Both the position numbers and the translations under genes were made by a program. 45,171 bases of DNA from Pseudomonadota bacterium (lineage in GTDB: Bacteria > Pseudomonadota > Gammaproteobacteria > Steroidobacterales > Steroidobacteraceae). Below the pieces are notes generated by a model. The model was not told where the DNA came from. It ran no database searches and was given only the letters and a program-made list of their open reading frames with translations. Position 1 is the stretch's first letter, and the number at the start of each line of letters is the position of its first letter. Positions 27,871-35,691 of the stretch are shown here, piece after piece. Location: positions 1 through 45,171 of the forward strand of contig JANXOV010000029.1 in the NCBI GenBank assembly GCA_025357635.1, given 5' to 3'.

Positions 27871-28714
27871 CCATTTCTGCGGCGGCTTCGATCAAAATGG
27901 CGCTGCAACGATCCGTATCCAGCTTAAGCTGACGAAACGCACGGTTGCTTGCCACTTGCACGCCGATGGCGTCGGCGTCTTTGGAGTGGAGGAAAATCTG
28001 CTTCGCGCAGATCAACGCATCGGCAATATCAGCGGCAGCGTGCGGCCGGCGCGAAGCGTTGTCCTGCTCCTCGACGCACTCGACGATATGCGCAGGAAAG
28101 TTCCAGTTTTCCAGCAACAACTTGCCGATTTGCGTATGCCAGCCGGCGATGACCGCACGCACCTCGCCGGCAGCGCCCAAAAGGTCCGCGCGTTCAGCCA
28201 TGCGCGCGAGCACATACAGCTCGCCGATTCCGTGCAGGAGTCCCGCCAGGAACGCCTCGTCCGCATTCAGCTTGGACATGCTGGCCACCACATAACAAAG
28301 GGCGGCCACCTGCGTGCTGCGCTCCCACAAGCGTTCGAGGTCGGGCGCCACCGCCTGCAATGCATTGGAATGCTGCAGCTGCGCGATGGCAAAGGCACTG
28401 GCAATGCTGCGCACGTTGATAGCGCCCAGGCGGACGATGGCGGCCGGCAGATTCCCCACCGGCTGGTTGCCGGGATCCAGGGCGGCGGAGTTTGCCCCGG
28501 CGAGGATCCGCACGGCGAGACCGGGCTCGGCGCCGACAATGCCTGCGATCTTCTCTGCCGTGATCTCAGGGTCATGAATCGCCTTGCACACGCGCGCAAA
28601 CACCTGCGGAAATCCCGGCAGTTCGATCTTGCCTTCGGACAATTCGCGCGCAAGCTGCGTCACGAATTCGAACGCAAGGCTACTGGTGCTGTCAGGGGAC
28701 TTCTGTGAACTCAT
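27842..28714 (-). CDS. HDOD domain signalling protein
   Basis: 290 residues from ATG 28714; the longer open frame to 29089 runs antisense-like through mgtA and is not conserved. The HDOD domain spans most of the protein: KIELPGFPQVFARVCKAIHDPEITAEKIAGIVGAEPGLAVRIL, then LPAAIVRLGAINVRSIASAFAIAQL, EAFLAGLLHGIGELYVL and HTQIGKLLLENWNFPAHIVECVEEQ. HDOD proteins lack the metal-dependent phosphodiesterase residues of HD-GYP and act as signalling scaffolds. It is stand-alone, without GGDEF or receiver domains. It sits 36 bp after mgtA and overlaps the start of the ABC frame, so the three or four minus-strand genes may share a transcript. Confidence 0.87.
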   Translation of the reverse strand: MSSQKSPDSTSSLAFEFVTQLARELSEGKIELPGFPQVFARVCKAIHDPEITAEKIAGIVGAEPGLAVRILAGANSAALDPGNQPVGNLPAAIVRLGAINVRSIASAFAIAQLQHSNALQAVAPDLERLWERSTQVAALCYVVASMSKLNADEAFLAGLLHGIGELYVLARMAERADLLGAAGEVRAVIAGWHTQIGKLLLENWNFPAHIVECVEEQDNASRRPHAAADIADALICAKQIFLHSKDADAIGVQVASNRAFRQLKLDTDRCSAILIEAAAEMGALRASLGV

Positions 28715-28749
28715 GGGAAACCGCAGGAGATCATCGCGCTGAGCATCAA

Positions 28750-31425
28750 TCAAATCCACTTGCGGCGCAACAGCCACATCTTCACCGCTTGCGTCAACGT
28801 TACATAGCACAGGAGCGTGGCCGCCAGCAGCGCCCAATACAACGGCGGCAGTCTGGTGAATCCCAGGTAGCCACCCAACGGTGAAAACGGGATGAGAATT
28901 CCGATGGTCACGATAATCATGCTCATGACCATCACCGGCAGGGACGAATGGCTTTGCAAAAACGGAACCTTGTTGGTGCGGATGACGTGAATGATGAGCG
29001 TCTGGGTAAGCAGACTCTCGACGAACCAGCCGGTCTGAAACAAGCTCGCGCTGTGCGCTGCGGCCTGCGCAGTGGAAACGTCCCAGCAATTGAAAAGGTA
29101 GAGCATGGCCAGATAAGTCGTGTAGTCAAAAATGGACGAACACGGACCGATGAACAGCACGAATCGGGTGAGCTCCGACAGATCCCAGCGGCGCGGCATC
29201 GCCAGGCGTTCGGGGTCCACGCGATCCGTGGGGATGGTGGTCTGGCCAATGTCATACAGCAGGTTGTTCGCCAGAATCTGCACCGGCAGCATGGGCAGGA
29301 ACGGCACGAACACGCTGGCCCCCAGCACGCTGAACATGTTGCCGAAGTTGCTGGATGCTCCCATGCGAACGTACTTGATGATGTTGGAGAAGACTTTGCG
29401 CCCCTCGAGCACACCCTCGTCCAGCACCAGCAGCGATTTTTCCAGGAGGATGATATCGGCGGATTCTTTGGCGATGTCGACGGCCGTATCCACGCTGATG
29501 CCCACGTCGGCGGCATGCAGCGCCGGCGCATCGTTGATACCGTCCCCCATGAAGCCAACCGTATGCTGACGCGATTGGAGCGCGGCGATGATCCGCTGTT
29601 TGTGCGCCGGTGACACGCGCGCGAAGAGTGTTGTTTTCTCGGCTGCCTCAGCAAGCTGCTCGTCGCTCATTTTCTCGACCTGATCGCCCAACAACGTGAA
29701 CTCCGTGCACAGTCCCACCTCCTTGCAAATCTTGCGAGCCACAAGTTCGTTGTCGCCGGAGAGCACTTTGACCGCCACGCCGTGCAGCCGCAGCGCCTCG
29801 ATCGCCTCGGCGGCGCCTGCCTTTGGCGGGTCAAGAAACGCAACGTATCCCCGCAGTATCAAATCGCACTCGTCCGCTTTGCCGTAGGGCGTCGCATCGC
29901 CTGCGACCGTGCCGCGCGGCTCCATCTCCTTGGTGGCGATGGCCAGCACGCGAAAGCCATCGGCACTCAAGAGGTCGTACTCTTTCTTCAGATCCTCGAT
30001 GTGCTGGTGGTCCATCGGCAGCAGCTTGCCGTCGAGCTCCGCGCTGTTGCATTTGGGGAAAACCGACTCCGGCGCACCCTTGGCGATGAGGCGGTCCTTG
30101 CCTTGCGGCGTGCGCACGACCACGGACATGATGCGGCGTTGAAAATCGAAGGGGATCTCATCGATTTTTACGTATTCGGGCATCTTGCCGGCGGCAGGCG
30201 TCTGAGTATGCGCGAGCACCGCCCGGTCAAGCACGTTCTTCAATCCAGTCTGAAAGTGGCTGTTCATGTATGCGAGCGCGAACACGCCCTCGTCCTCGCG
30301 CAGCATGACATCGCAGTGGCGCTCCAGAATGACCTGGTCCATCGTCAAAGTCCCGGTCTTGTCCGCGCACAGCACATCCATCGCGCCCAGGTTCTGGATG
30401 GCGTTGATCCGTTTGACGATGACCTTGCGGGCGCCCATTGCCACGGCGCCCTTTGACAGGCATACCGTCACGATCATCGGCAGCATCTCAGGCGTGAGAC
30501 CGACCGCCACCGCCAGCGCGAAAAAGAAGGCTTGCAACCAATTGCCTTTGGTGAGGCCGTTGATGACGAACACCAACGGCACCATCACCAACATGAAACG
30601 CAGCATGAGCCAGGTGAATTTTGAAATGCCACGATCGAACGCCGTCTCCGCGTGCTGTTCCTGCAACGAGGCGGCCATGCTGCCAAGGTAAGTATTCTTG
30701 CCGGTCGCGACCACCACCGCGCTGCCAGCGCCGCTTTCCACGCTCGTACCGAGAAACGCGATGCAGGTCAATTCGACCGGGGCACTGGCAGCGCCGGCGC
30801 GATCGGTCGCAACGGCGGACTTTTCGACTGGAAAACTTTCCCCCGTAAGGGCCCCTTGGGTTACGAACAAGTCCTTCGCCTCCAGGATCCGCACATCGCC
30901 CGGAATCATGTCTCCCGCCGTGAGGTGAACGACATCGCCCGGCACCAGTTTTGCGACGGCCAACTCCTGCAGCGTGCCGTTGCGCATGACGGAGGCCGTC
31001 ACGGAAATCAGCGCCTTGAGTTTTGCAGCGGCCGTATCGGCCTTGGTCTCCTGTATCAGTTTCAGGCCGACGCTGAGAATGATCATCGACACCATCAACA
31101 CAGCAGAGCGCAAGTCCCCGGTTGCCACCGAAATCGTCGCCAGCACCGCAAGCAGGATTACCAGTGGGTTCAGCAGCGAGCGCCCGAGCAGTTTGATGAA
31201 TCCCGCGCGCTGATCTCTGGCAAGCACGTTGGGACCGTATTGCTCGATTCGCAGCTGGGCCTCCTGCGCCGTCAACCCTTCGGGCCGAGTGTTCAGCTTG
31301 GCGTACAACTCCGGCGCGCCCAGCACCGCGCAATCCACGACGAGGGGGGATACACGAATCGATGGGATCTTTCTGCCGGCAACGAGCAAGCGCTTGGGGA
31401 GAACGGCGACCGATGTCCTGGCCAT
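28750..31425 (-). CDS. mgtA: Magnesium-importing P-type ATPase
   Basis: About 891 residues from ATG 31425 (an ATG at 31488 is also in frame). It has the P-type ATPase series: VTQGALTGESFPVEKS (actuator TGES), AVAVGLTPEMLPMIV (TM4 ion site with the PEM motif of type IIIB pumps), LCADKTGTLTMDQV (phosphorylated Asp), MGDGINDAPALHAADVGISVD (hinge), and C-terminal helices with the NNLLYDIGQTTIPTDRVD segment typical of MgtA/MgtB. It imports Mg2+ across the inner membrane. The 5' region (31426-31566) is short and shows neither a recognisable MgtL-type proline-rich leader peptide nor a riboswitch-sized stretch. Divergent from the alkyltransferase-like gene. Confidence 0.94.
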   Translation of the reverse strand: MARTSVAVLPKRLLVAGRKIPSIRVSPLVVDCAVLGAPELYAKLNTRPEGLTAQEAQLRIEQYGPNVLARDQRAGFIKLLGRSLLNPLVILLAVLATISVATGDLRSAVLMVSMIILSVGLKLIQETKADTAAAKLKALISVTASVMRNGTLQELAVAKLVPGDVVHLTAGDMIPGDVRILEAKDLFVTQGALTGESFPVEKSAVATDRAGAASAPVELTCIAFLGTSVESGAGSAVVVATGKNTYLGSMAASLQEQHAETAFDRGISKFTWLMLRFMLVMVPLVFVINGLTKGNWLQAFFFALAVAVGLTPEMLPMIVTVCLSKGAVAMGARKVIVKRINAIQNLGAMDVLCADKTGTLTMDQVILERHCDVMLREDEGVFALAYMNSHFQTGLKNVLDRAVLAHTQTPAAGKMPEYVKIDEIPFDFQRRIMSVVVRTPQGKDRLIAKGAPESVFPKCNSAELDGKLLPMDHQHIEDLKKEYDLLSADGFRVLAIATKEMEPRGTVAGDATPYGKADECDLILRGYVAFLDPPKAGAAEAIEALRLHGVAVKVLSGDNELVARKICKEVGLCTEFTLLGDQVEKMSDEQLAEAAEKTTLFARVSPAHKQRIIAALQSRQHTVGFMGDGINDAPALHAADVGISVDTAVDIAKESADIILLEKSLLVLDEGVLEGRKVFSNIIKYVRMGASSNFGNMFSVLGASVFVPFLPMLPVQILANNLLYDIGQTTIPTDRVDPERLAMPRRWDLSELTRFVLFIGPCSSIFDYTTYLAMLYLFNCWDVSTAQAAAHSASLFQTGWFVESLLTQTLIIHVIRTNKVPFLQSHSSLPVMVMSMIIVTIGILIPFSPLGGYLGFTRLPPLYWALLAATLLCYVTLTQAVKMWLLRRKWI

Positions 31426-31566
31426 TTTCAAACCGATGCCTCGTACATCAAAGCGCCCTCGATGACAGTGAACTCCCTCATTGCCCAATGATACTCGCCA
31501 AGACCCGGTCTATCCGGCGGCCGATCAGCCGGCATGCAACCCGGATGAAGCAGTAGAATTGGCGGA

Positions 31567-31911
31567 ATGCATAACCCGCAGGAGCTGGATGAACTCCTCT
31601 ACGCGATCGTCCGGCAGATCCCCCGCGGCAAGGTGGCCGCCTACGGATGGATCGCCGAGCGCGCCGGCCTGGTGCGAGGGGCCCGGCGAGTCGGGCACGC
31701 GCTGCGCATGCTGTCCTCGAGGCGTCGCGTCCCCTGGCACCGGGTCGTCAATGCACAGGGCCGCATCTCGCTTCCGGCGGGCAGCGCAGCAGCGCGCAGA
31801 CAGCAAGAGATACTGCAAGCCGAAGGAATCGTATTTAAGAACCATCGCATTGACCTCATGCGCTTTGGCTGGCGGCAATCATTGGACGAACTGCTCTGGC
31901 GGCAGCCCTGA
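31567..31911 (+). CDS. Alkyltransferase-like protein (ATL), MGMT family without the reactive Cys
   Basis: 114 residues, corresponding to the DNA-binding C-terminal domain of O6-alkylguanine-DNA alkyltransferase. IPRGKVAAYGWIAERAG and ARRVGHALRMLSSR form the helix-turn-helix with the arginine finger in RRVGHAL. The active site reads PWHRVV: Trp57 replaces the alkyl-accepting Cys of PCHRVV, the defining change of ATL proteins. ATLs bind O6-alkylguanine and flag it for nucleotide excision repair without removing the alkyl group. Single gene, divergent from mgtA, followed by about 100 bp before the zinc-uptake cluster. Confidence 0.93.
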   Translation: MHNPQELDELLYAIVRQIPRGKVAAYGWIAERAGLVRGARRVGHALRMLSSRRRVPWHRVVNAQGRISLPAGSAAARRQQEILQAEGIVFKNHRIDLMRFGWRQSLDELLWRQP

Positions 31912-32012
31912 TTTGACGCCATCAGCGAGGGTGCGAGGCGTTCCGTACGCCCGGCGTGTCGAATGGCCGCGACCCTGGTACGATAGCTAAGCCTTCATGA
32001 CTTCGGTGGCGC

Positions 32013-32333
32013 GTGTTCCGAGCTAGAACTTCGTTCCGTTCAGCAGTCGTTCTCGCCTTTGCGCTGACCCTTGCGCAAATCGGAGCGCTAGCGCACGCCT
32101 ATTCGCATTTGCAAAGCGCCTCGGGCACACCCGACCACGTGGCCCTGCATTCGGCGCTGTGCGGGGATTGCGCCACCTTCGGCGCCGTCCTGACTCCCGG
32201 TGCATCCAGCACATCCGACGCTGGGTTACCGATCGCGCGCTCTGCGGACTTTGTCGACGAACTCTCCGCAAACCCCGTCGGTAACGCCGCACGCCACTTC
32301 TTCCAGGCCCAAGGGCCGCCCGCGCTTCGCTAG
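32013..32333 (+). CDS. Small exported Cys/His protein, DUF2946-like
   Basis: 106 residues from a GTG start. A signal-like hydrophobic stretch (VVLAFALTLAQIGALAHA) is followed by H-S-H/HSALCGDCATFGAVL, with two Cys (CGDC) and several His, and a short C-terminus ending QAQGPPALR. The layout (signal, His-rich, CxxC, terminal R/Q-x-PP) is that of small DUF2946-type proteins often found beside metal-uptake genes. I do not know its function; periplasmic metal handling is an inference from residues and position, as it lies 70 bp upstream of the outer-membrane protein, ZnuA-like and ZnuB-like genes on the same strand. Confidence 0.6.
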   Translation: MFRARTSFRSAVVLAFALTLAQIGALAHAYSHLQSASGTPDHVALHSALCGDCATFGAVLTPGASSTSDAGLPIARSADFVDELSANPVGNAARHFFQAQGPPALR

Positions 32334-32403
32334 TTGAGTTGGGACCCCGTGCGCGGCTTCACTGCGCCACGGAATTTTTTCCATAGACTTGCGGAGCGAT
32401 TCC

Positions 32404-33795
32404 ATGTGGATGAAAAAAAATCGAGGTGCGGGAACCGCACTGCTGTTGCTGCTGTTGATGTCAGGTGTGGGGCGCGCCCACGCGGACGAGCTTTCCGAGT
32501 TGAAATCCGACATCGCCGCGTTGAAGACGACGTATGCGCAGAAGATTGTGGCGCTGGAGGCCCGGATCGCGCAGCTCGAGGTGCAGGCGAGCGCCGCCAC
32601 GGCGATTGCCGAGGCGCCTCCACCACCACCGCCCGCTCCTGCAGGGGGCGGTGGCCAATCGGCATTCAATCCGGCCGTATCGGTCATTCTCGCGGGCAAT
32701 TACGCGAACTTGTCGCAAGACCCTGCGACCTATCGGATTGCGGGTTTCATGCCGGGCGCAGATATCGGACCCGGCGAGCGCAGCTTCAACCTGGGCGAGT
32801 CCGAACTCACGCTCGCCGCCAACGTGGACCCGTATTTCCTGGCCAATCTGACCGTGGCCATTGGCGCCGACGATTCGATTCACGCCGAAGAGGCGTACTT
32901 CAAGACGACGGCGCTGCCGGCAGGGCTGCTGCTCAAGGGCGGTCGGTTTTTTTCCGGCATCGGCTATCTCAACGAAGTGCACGCTCATGCCTGGGACTTC
33001 ATCGACCAACCACTCGTGTACCAGGCCTTCCTTGGCCGGCAATATGCGACCGATGGATTGCAGGTCAAATGGCTGGCCCCCACCGACCTGTTCATGGAGT
33101 TCGGCGCGGAGACGGGCAATGGCCGACACTTTCCCGGCACCGGCCGCAACCGCAATGGCATGAACTCCACGACCTTGTTCATGCATGCCGGCAATGACAT
33201 CGGCGACTCAGCCAGCTGGCGCGCGGGCCTGTCGTGGCTGGATCAGCGCGCCGACAATCGCAGCTTCGACAGCGTCGATGGCACCGGTGCGCCGATCCTA
33301 AACGCCTTCACGGGCTCATCACGGTTGTGGGGCGCGGACTTTGTTTACAAATGGGCGCCCCTGGGCAACTCCATCGAAAGGCAGTTCAAGTTCCAGGCAG
33401 AGTTCATGCATCGCATCGAATCCGGCTCGCTGGCATTCGACACACAGGGCGGCAATTTGAACGGCTCCTATCGCAGTTCGCAATCGGGCTGGTACGCGCA
33501 AGGTGTGTACCAGTTTCGCCCGCGCTGGCGCATCGGACTGCGCTACGACTCGCTTCATAGCGGCGATCCGTCGATCGGCCTGGTAGCCGCCGGTGCGCTG
33601 ACGCTTGCGGACTTTTCCGAGCTGGCCGCCTCGAGCCCCGATCGGACCAGTCTGATGCTGGACTGGAGTCCGAGCGAATTCTCGCGGCTGCGGTTGCAGT
33701 ATGCGCAAGACCAGGCGCGGCGCGATGCGCGCGATCATCAGCTGTTTCTACAGTACCTGTACAGCATCGGCGCCCACGGCGCACACAAGTTCTAG
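32404..33795 (+). CDS. Outer-membrane beta-barrel protein of the zinc-uptake cluster
   Basis: 463 residues from ATG 32404, with GGAG 7 bases ahead. After a signal peptide (GAGTALLLLLLMSGVGRAHA) there is a short coiled coil (ELSELKSDIAALKTTYAQKIVALEARIAQLEVQ), a proline run and a Gly hinge. A barrel with alternating strands fills the rest and ends in aromatic Phe, as expected for BAM insertion. The N-terminal coiled coil resembles porins of the OprO/OprP kind. It is followed 8 bp later by the metal-binding protein gene. I infer a role in letting metal or metal chelates through the outer membrane; no plug domain is seen, so it is not TonB-dependent. Confidence 0.75.
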   Translation: MWMKKNRGAGTALLLLLLMSGVGRAHADELSELKSDIAALKTTYAQKIVALEARIAQLEVQASAATAIAEAPPPPPPAPAGGGGQSAFNPAVSVILAGNYANLSQDPATYRIAGFMPGADIGPGERSFNLGESELTLAANVDPYFLANLTVAIGADDSIHAEEAYFKTTALPAGLLLKGGRFFSGIGYLNEVHAHAWDFIDQPLVYQAFLGRQYATDGLQVKWLAPTDLFMEFGAETGNGRHFPGTGRNRNGMNSTTLFMHAGNDIGDSASWRAGLSWLDQRADNRSFDSVDGTGAPILNAFTGSSRLWGADFVYKWAPLGNSIERQFKFQAEFMHRIESGSLAFDTQGGNLNGSYRSSQSGWYAQGVYQFRPRWRIGLRYDSLHSGDPSIGLVAAGALTLADFSELAASSPDRTSLMLDWSPSEFSRLRLQYAQDQARRDARDHQLFLQYLYSIGAHGAHKF

Positions 33796-33803
33796 GAGAA
33801 CCC

Positions 33804-34709
33804 ATGAACAAGACACTATTGGCATTCCTGGCCCTCGCCGCTCTGGCGGCGATGACGCCTGCGCACGCTGCGCTGAAAATTCTGGCCACCACGCCGGAAT
33901 GGGCATCGCTGAGCAGGGAAATCGGCGGCGACAAAGTGGATGTGTATGCCGCCACCAGCGCATTTCAGGACGTGCACCGCGTGGAGGCCAAGCCCAGCCT
34001 CGTGGCGCGCGCGCGTTCGGCCGACCTGGTGGTGGCCACCGGCGCACAATTGGAAATCGGCTGGTTGCCGGTGCTGTTGCAAGAGTCGGGCAACGCGCAT
34101 ATTCAAGCCGGAGGCAACGGCTACTTTGAAGCGACCTCGGTATTGCGTCTGCTGGAGGTACCGACCAGCGTCGATCGCTCGCTGGGCGACATCCACCCAC
34201 AGGGTAATCCGCATGCGCAATTGGATCCGCACAACATCGCACTGGTCGCCAAGGCGCTGACGGCACGGCTCACGCTGCTCGATGCGTCGAATGCCGCGTA
34301 CTACTCGGCACGCGGCGCGGATTTTCAGAATCGCTGGCAGATCGCCATCGCAAAGTGGGAAACCGCGGCGGCGCCACTCAAAGGCGTACCCGTGGTCGTC
34401 ATCCACCGCGATCAGGTGTATCTGTGCCATTGGCTGGGGCTGGCGGAACTCGCCGCGATCGAACCCAAGCCCGGCGTGCCGCCGACCGCAGGGTACCTGG
34501 CGCAATTGGTCGTGAAGCTCAACGCATCGCCTGCCAAGATGATTCTGCGCAATGCGTACAACGACTCCAAGGCAGCGGACTGGCTCTCCGAACGCGTGCA
34601 TGCGCCGGTGGTCACGCTGGCCTACACCGTCGGCGGAACGCCGGAAGCGAAAGACTTGTTCGGTCTGTTCGATGATATGGTGAACCGCTTGCTCGGAGCA
34701 GCAAAATGA
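33804..34709 (+). CDS. Metal ABC transporter substrate-binding protein, ZnuA-like
   Basis: 301 residues: signal peptide (LLAFLALAALAAMTPAHA), then the cluster A-I fold. Likely metal ligands are His58 (FQDVHRVEAKPS), His137 in GNPHAQLDP and His201 in VVVIHRDQVY, with an acidic or Asn ligand in NAYNDSKAADWL. There is no His-rich loop between the first two ligands, so this resembles short ZnuA/PsaA-type proteins. Zn2+ is the most likely substrate, with Mn2+ as the alternative. Its stop overlaps the permease start as ATGA. Confidence 0.85.
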   Translation: MNKTLLAFLALAALAAMTPAHAALKILATTPEWASLSREIGGDKVDVYAATSAFQDVHRVEAKPSLVARARSADLVVATGAQLEIGWLPVLLQESGNAHIQAGGNGYFEATSVLRLLEVPTSVDRSLGDIHPQGNPHAQLDPHNIALVAKALTARLTLLDASNAAYYSARGADFQNRWQIAIAKWETAAAPLKGVPVVVIHRDQVYLCHWLGLAELAAIEPKPGVPPTAGYLAQLVVKLNASPAKMILRNAYNDSKAADWLSERVHAPVVTLAYTVGGTPEAKDLFGLFDDMVNRLLGAAK

Positions 34710-35491
34710 CCAACCTGAGCGAAGCGCTGAGCATTCTGTGGCCGGCCATGATCGCAGGCCTCTTGGTGTCGCTGTCCCATGTGCCCATGGGCCAGCAGGT
34801 GCTGGCGCGCGGGATCGTGTTCATCGACCTCGCGATCGCGCAGGTCGCCGGCCTCGGCGTCATCCTCGCCCACACCTTCGGTCTGGAAACCCTGGGCTGG
34901 TGGACGCAAGCCGCAGCCGTATCGGCCGCCTTGCTCGGCGCATTGCTGCTGACATGGACCGAGCGCAAGCGCCCGGAGGTTCAGGAAGCCGTCATCGGCG
35001 TCCTGTTCGTGTTGGCATCGACGGCGCAGATACTGCTGCTTGCGAACGACCCGCATGGCGGAGAGGACCTCAAAGATCTGCTGGCCGGTCAGATTCTCTG
35101 GGTGTCGCCACAGCAATTGACGCGGGCGGCGATGTTGACCGGCTTGTTCCTGATCGCCTGGTTCTGGTTTCGGGAGAAGATCGGACGCGTCGGCTTCTAT
35201 GTGATGTTCGCCGTCATGGTCACGGTGTCGGTGCAACTCGTTGGTGTGTACCTGGTGTTCACCAGTCTGATCGTGCCGGCATTGGCCACCTATCGACTGG
35301 ACCCGAAGCGGCAATTGCTGACCGGCTATGGGCTGGCAGTGGTCAGCTACGCGGTGGGCCTGGCACTGTCCACGGTCATGGACCTGCCCTCGAGCCCCGT
35401 CGTGGTGTGGGTGATGGCCGGGTTCGGGCTGTTGGTGCATATCGCCGCTCGCGGTAAAGCGTCGCTGCCGACGCACCCCGCGGCAACTTGA
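34706..35491 (+). CDS. Metal ABC transporter permease, ZnuB-like
   Basis: 261 residues with about eight hydrophobic helices and the ABC-3 family landmarks: ALSILWPAMIAGLLVSLSHVPMGQQVLARGIVFIDLAIAQVAGLG near the N-terminus (usually ...GLGVILAH) and VSVQLVGVYLVFTSLIVPALATYRL near the C-terminus. It works with the ZnuA-like protein to import the metal. The matching ATPase gene (znuC) is not next to it, nor elsewhere in the window, so the ATPase must be encoded away from here if the transporter is active. Translationally coupled to the preceding gene. Confidence 0.87.
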   Translation: MTNLSEALSILWPAMIAGLLVSLSHVPMGQQVLARGIVFIDLAIAQVAGLGVILAHTFGLETLGWWTQAAAVSAALLGALLLTWTERKRPEVQEAVIGVLFVLASTAQILLLANDPHGGEDLKDLLAGQILWVSPQQLTRAAMLTGLFLIAWFWFREKIGRVGFYVMFAVMVTVSVQLVGVYLVFTSLIVPALATYRLDPKRQLLTGYGLAVVSYAVGLALSTVMDLPSSPVVVWVMAGFGLLVHIAARGKASLPTHPAAT

Positions 35492-35691
35492 GCCGGAACC
35501 TGATGGTCGCGCGTGCGCACAAGGCTCAGGGACGCCTTGCAGAGCCTCGTGCACGACATAACCGGCCTGCAGCACCTTATGGGCGCGTTAAGTCAGGTCG
35601 TCCCTGGCTGATCGCCTCGACATTGCTTAGTATCCAAGTCATGCTGGAATCCTACAATACCGGCGAAAAACACCGATAAAGAGATGTAGTC
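35492..35691. other. 200 bp gap between the zinc cluster and the protease gene
   Basis: This gap probably holds the protease promoter. TACAAT at 35653-35658 resembles a -10 box, but no matching -35 at 16-18 bp is clear. A short open frame beginning at TTG 35488 has no family similarity and is not accepted as a gene. Confidence 0.25.

Noticed and set aside
31426-31566. Possible Mg2+-sensing leader (mgtL or M-box) ahead of mgtA
   Set aside because: Too short, no proline-rich leader peptide and no recognisable riboswitch elements.
35488-35679. 63-codon frame beginning in the last codons of the ZnuB-like gene
   Set aside because: No similarity, poor start (TTG), no conserved composition; treated as intergenic.
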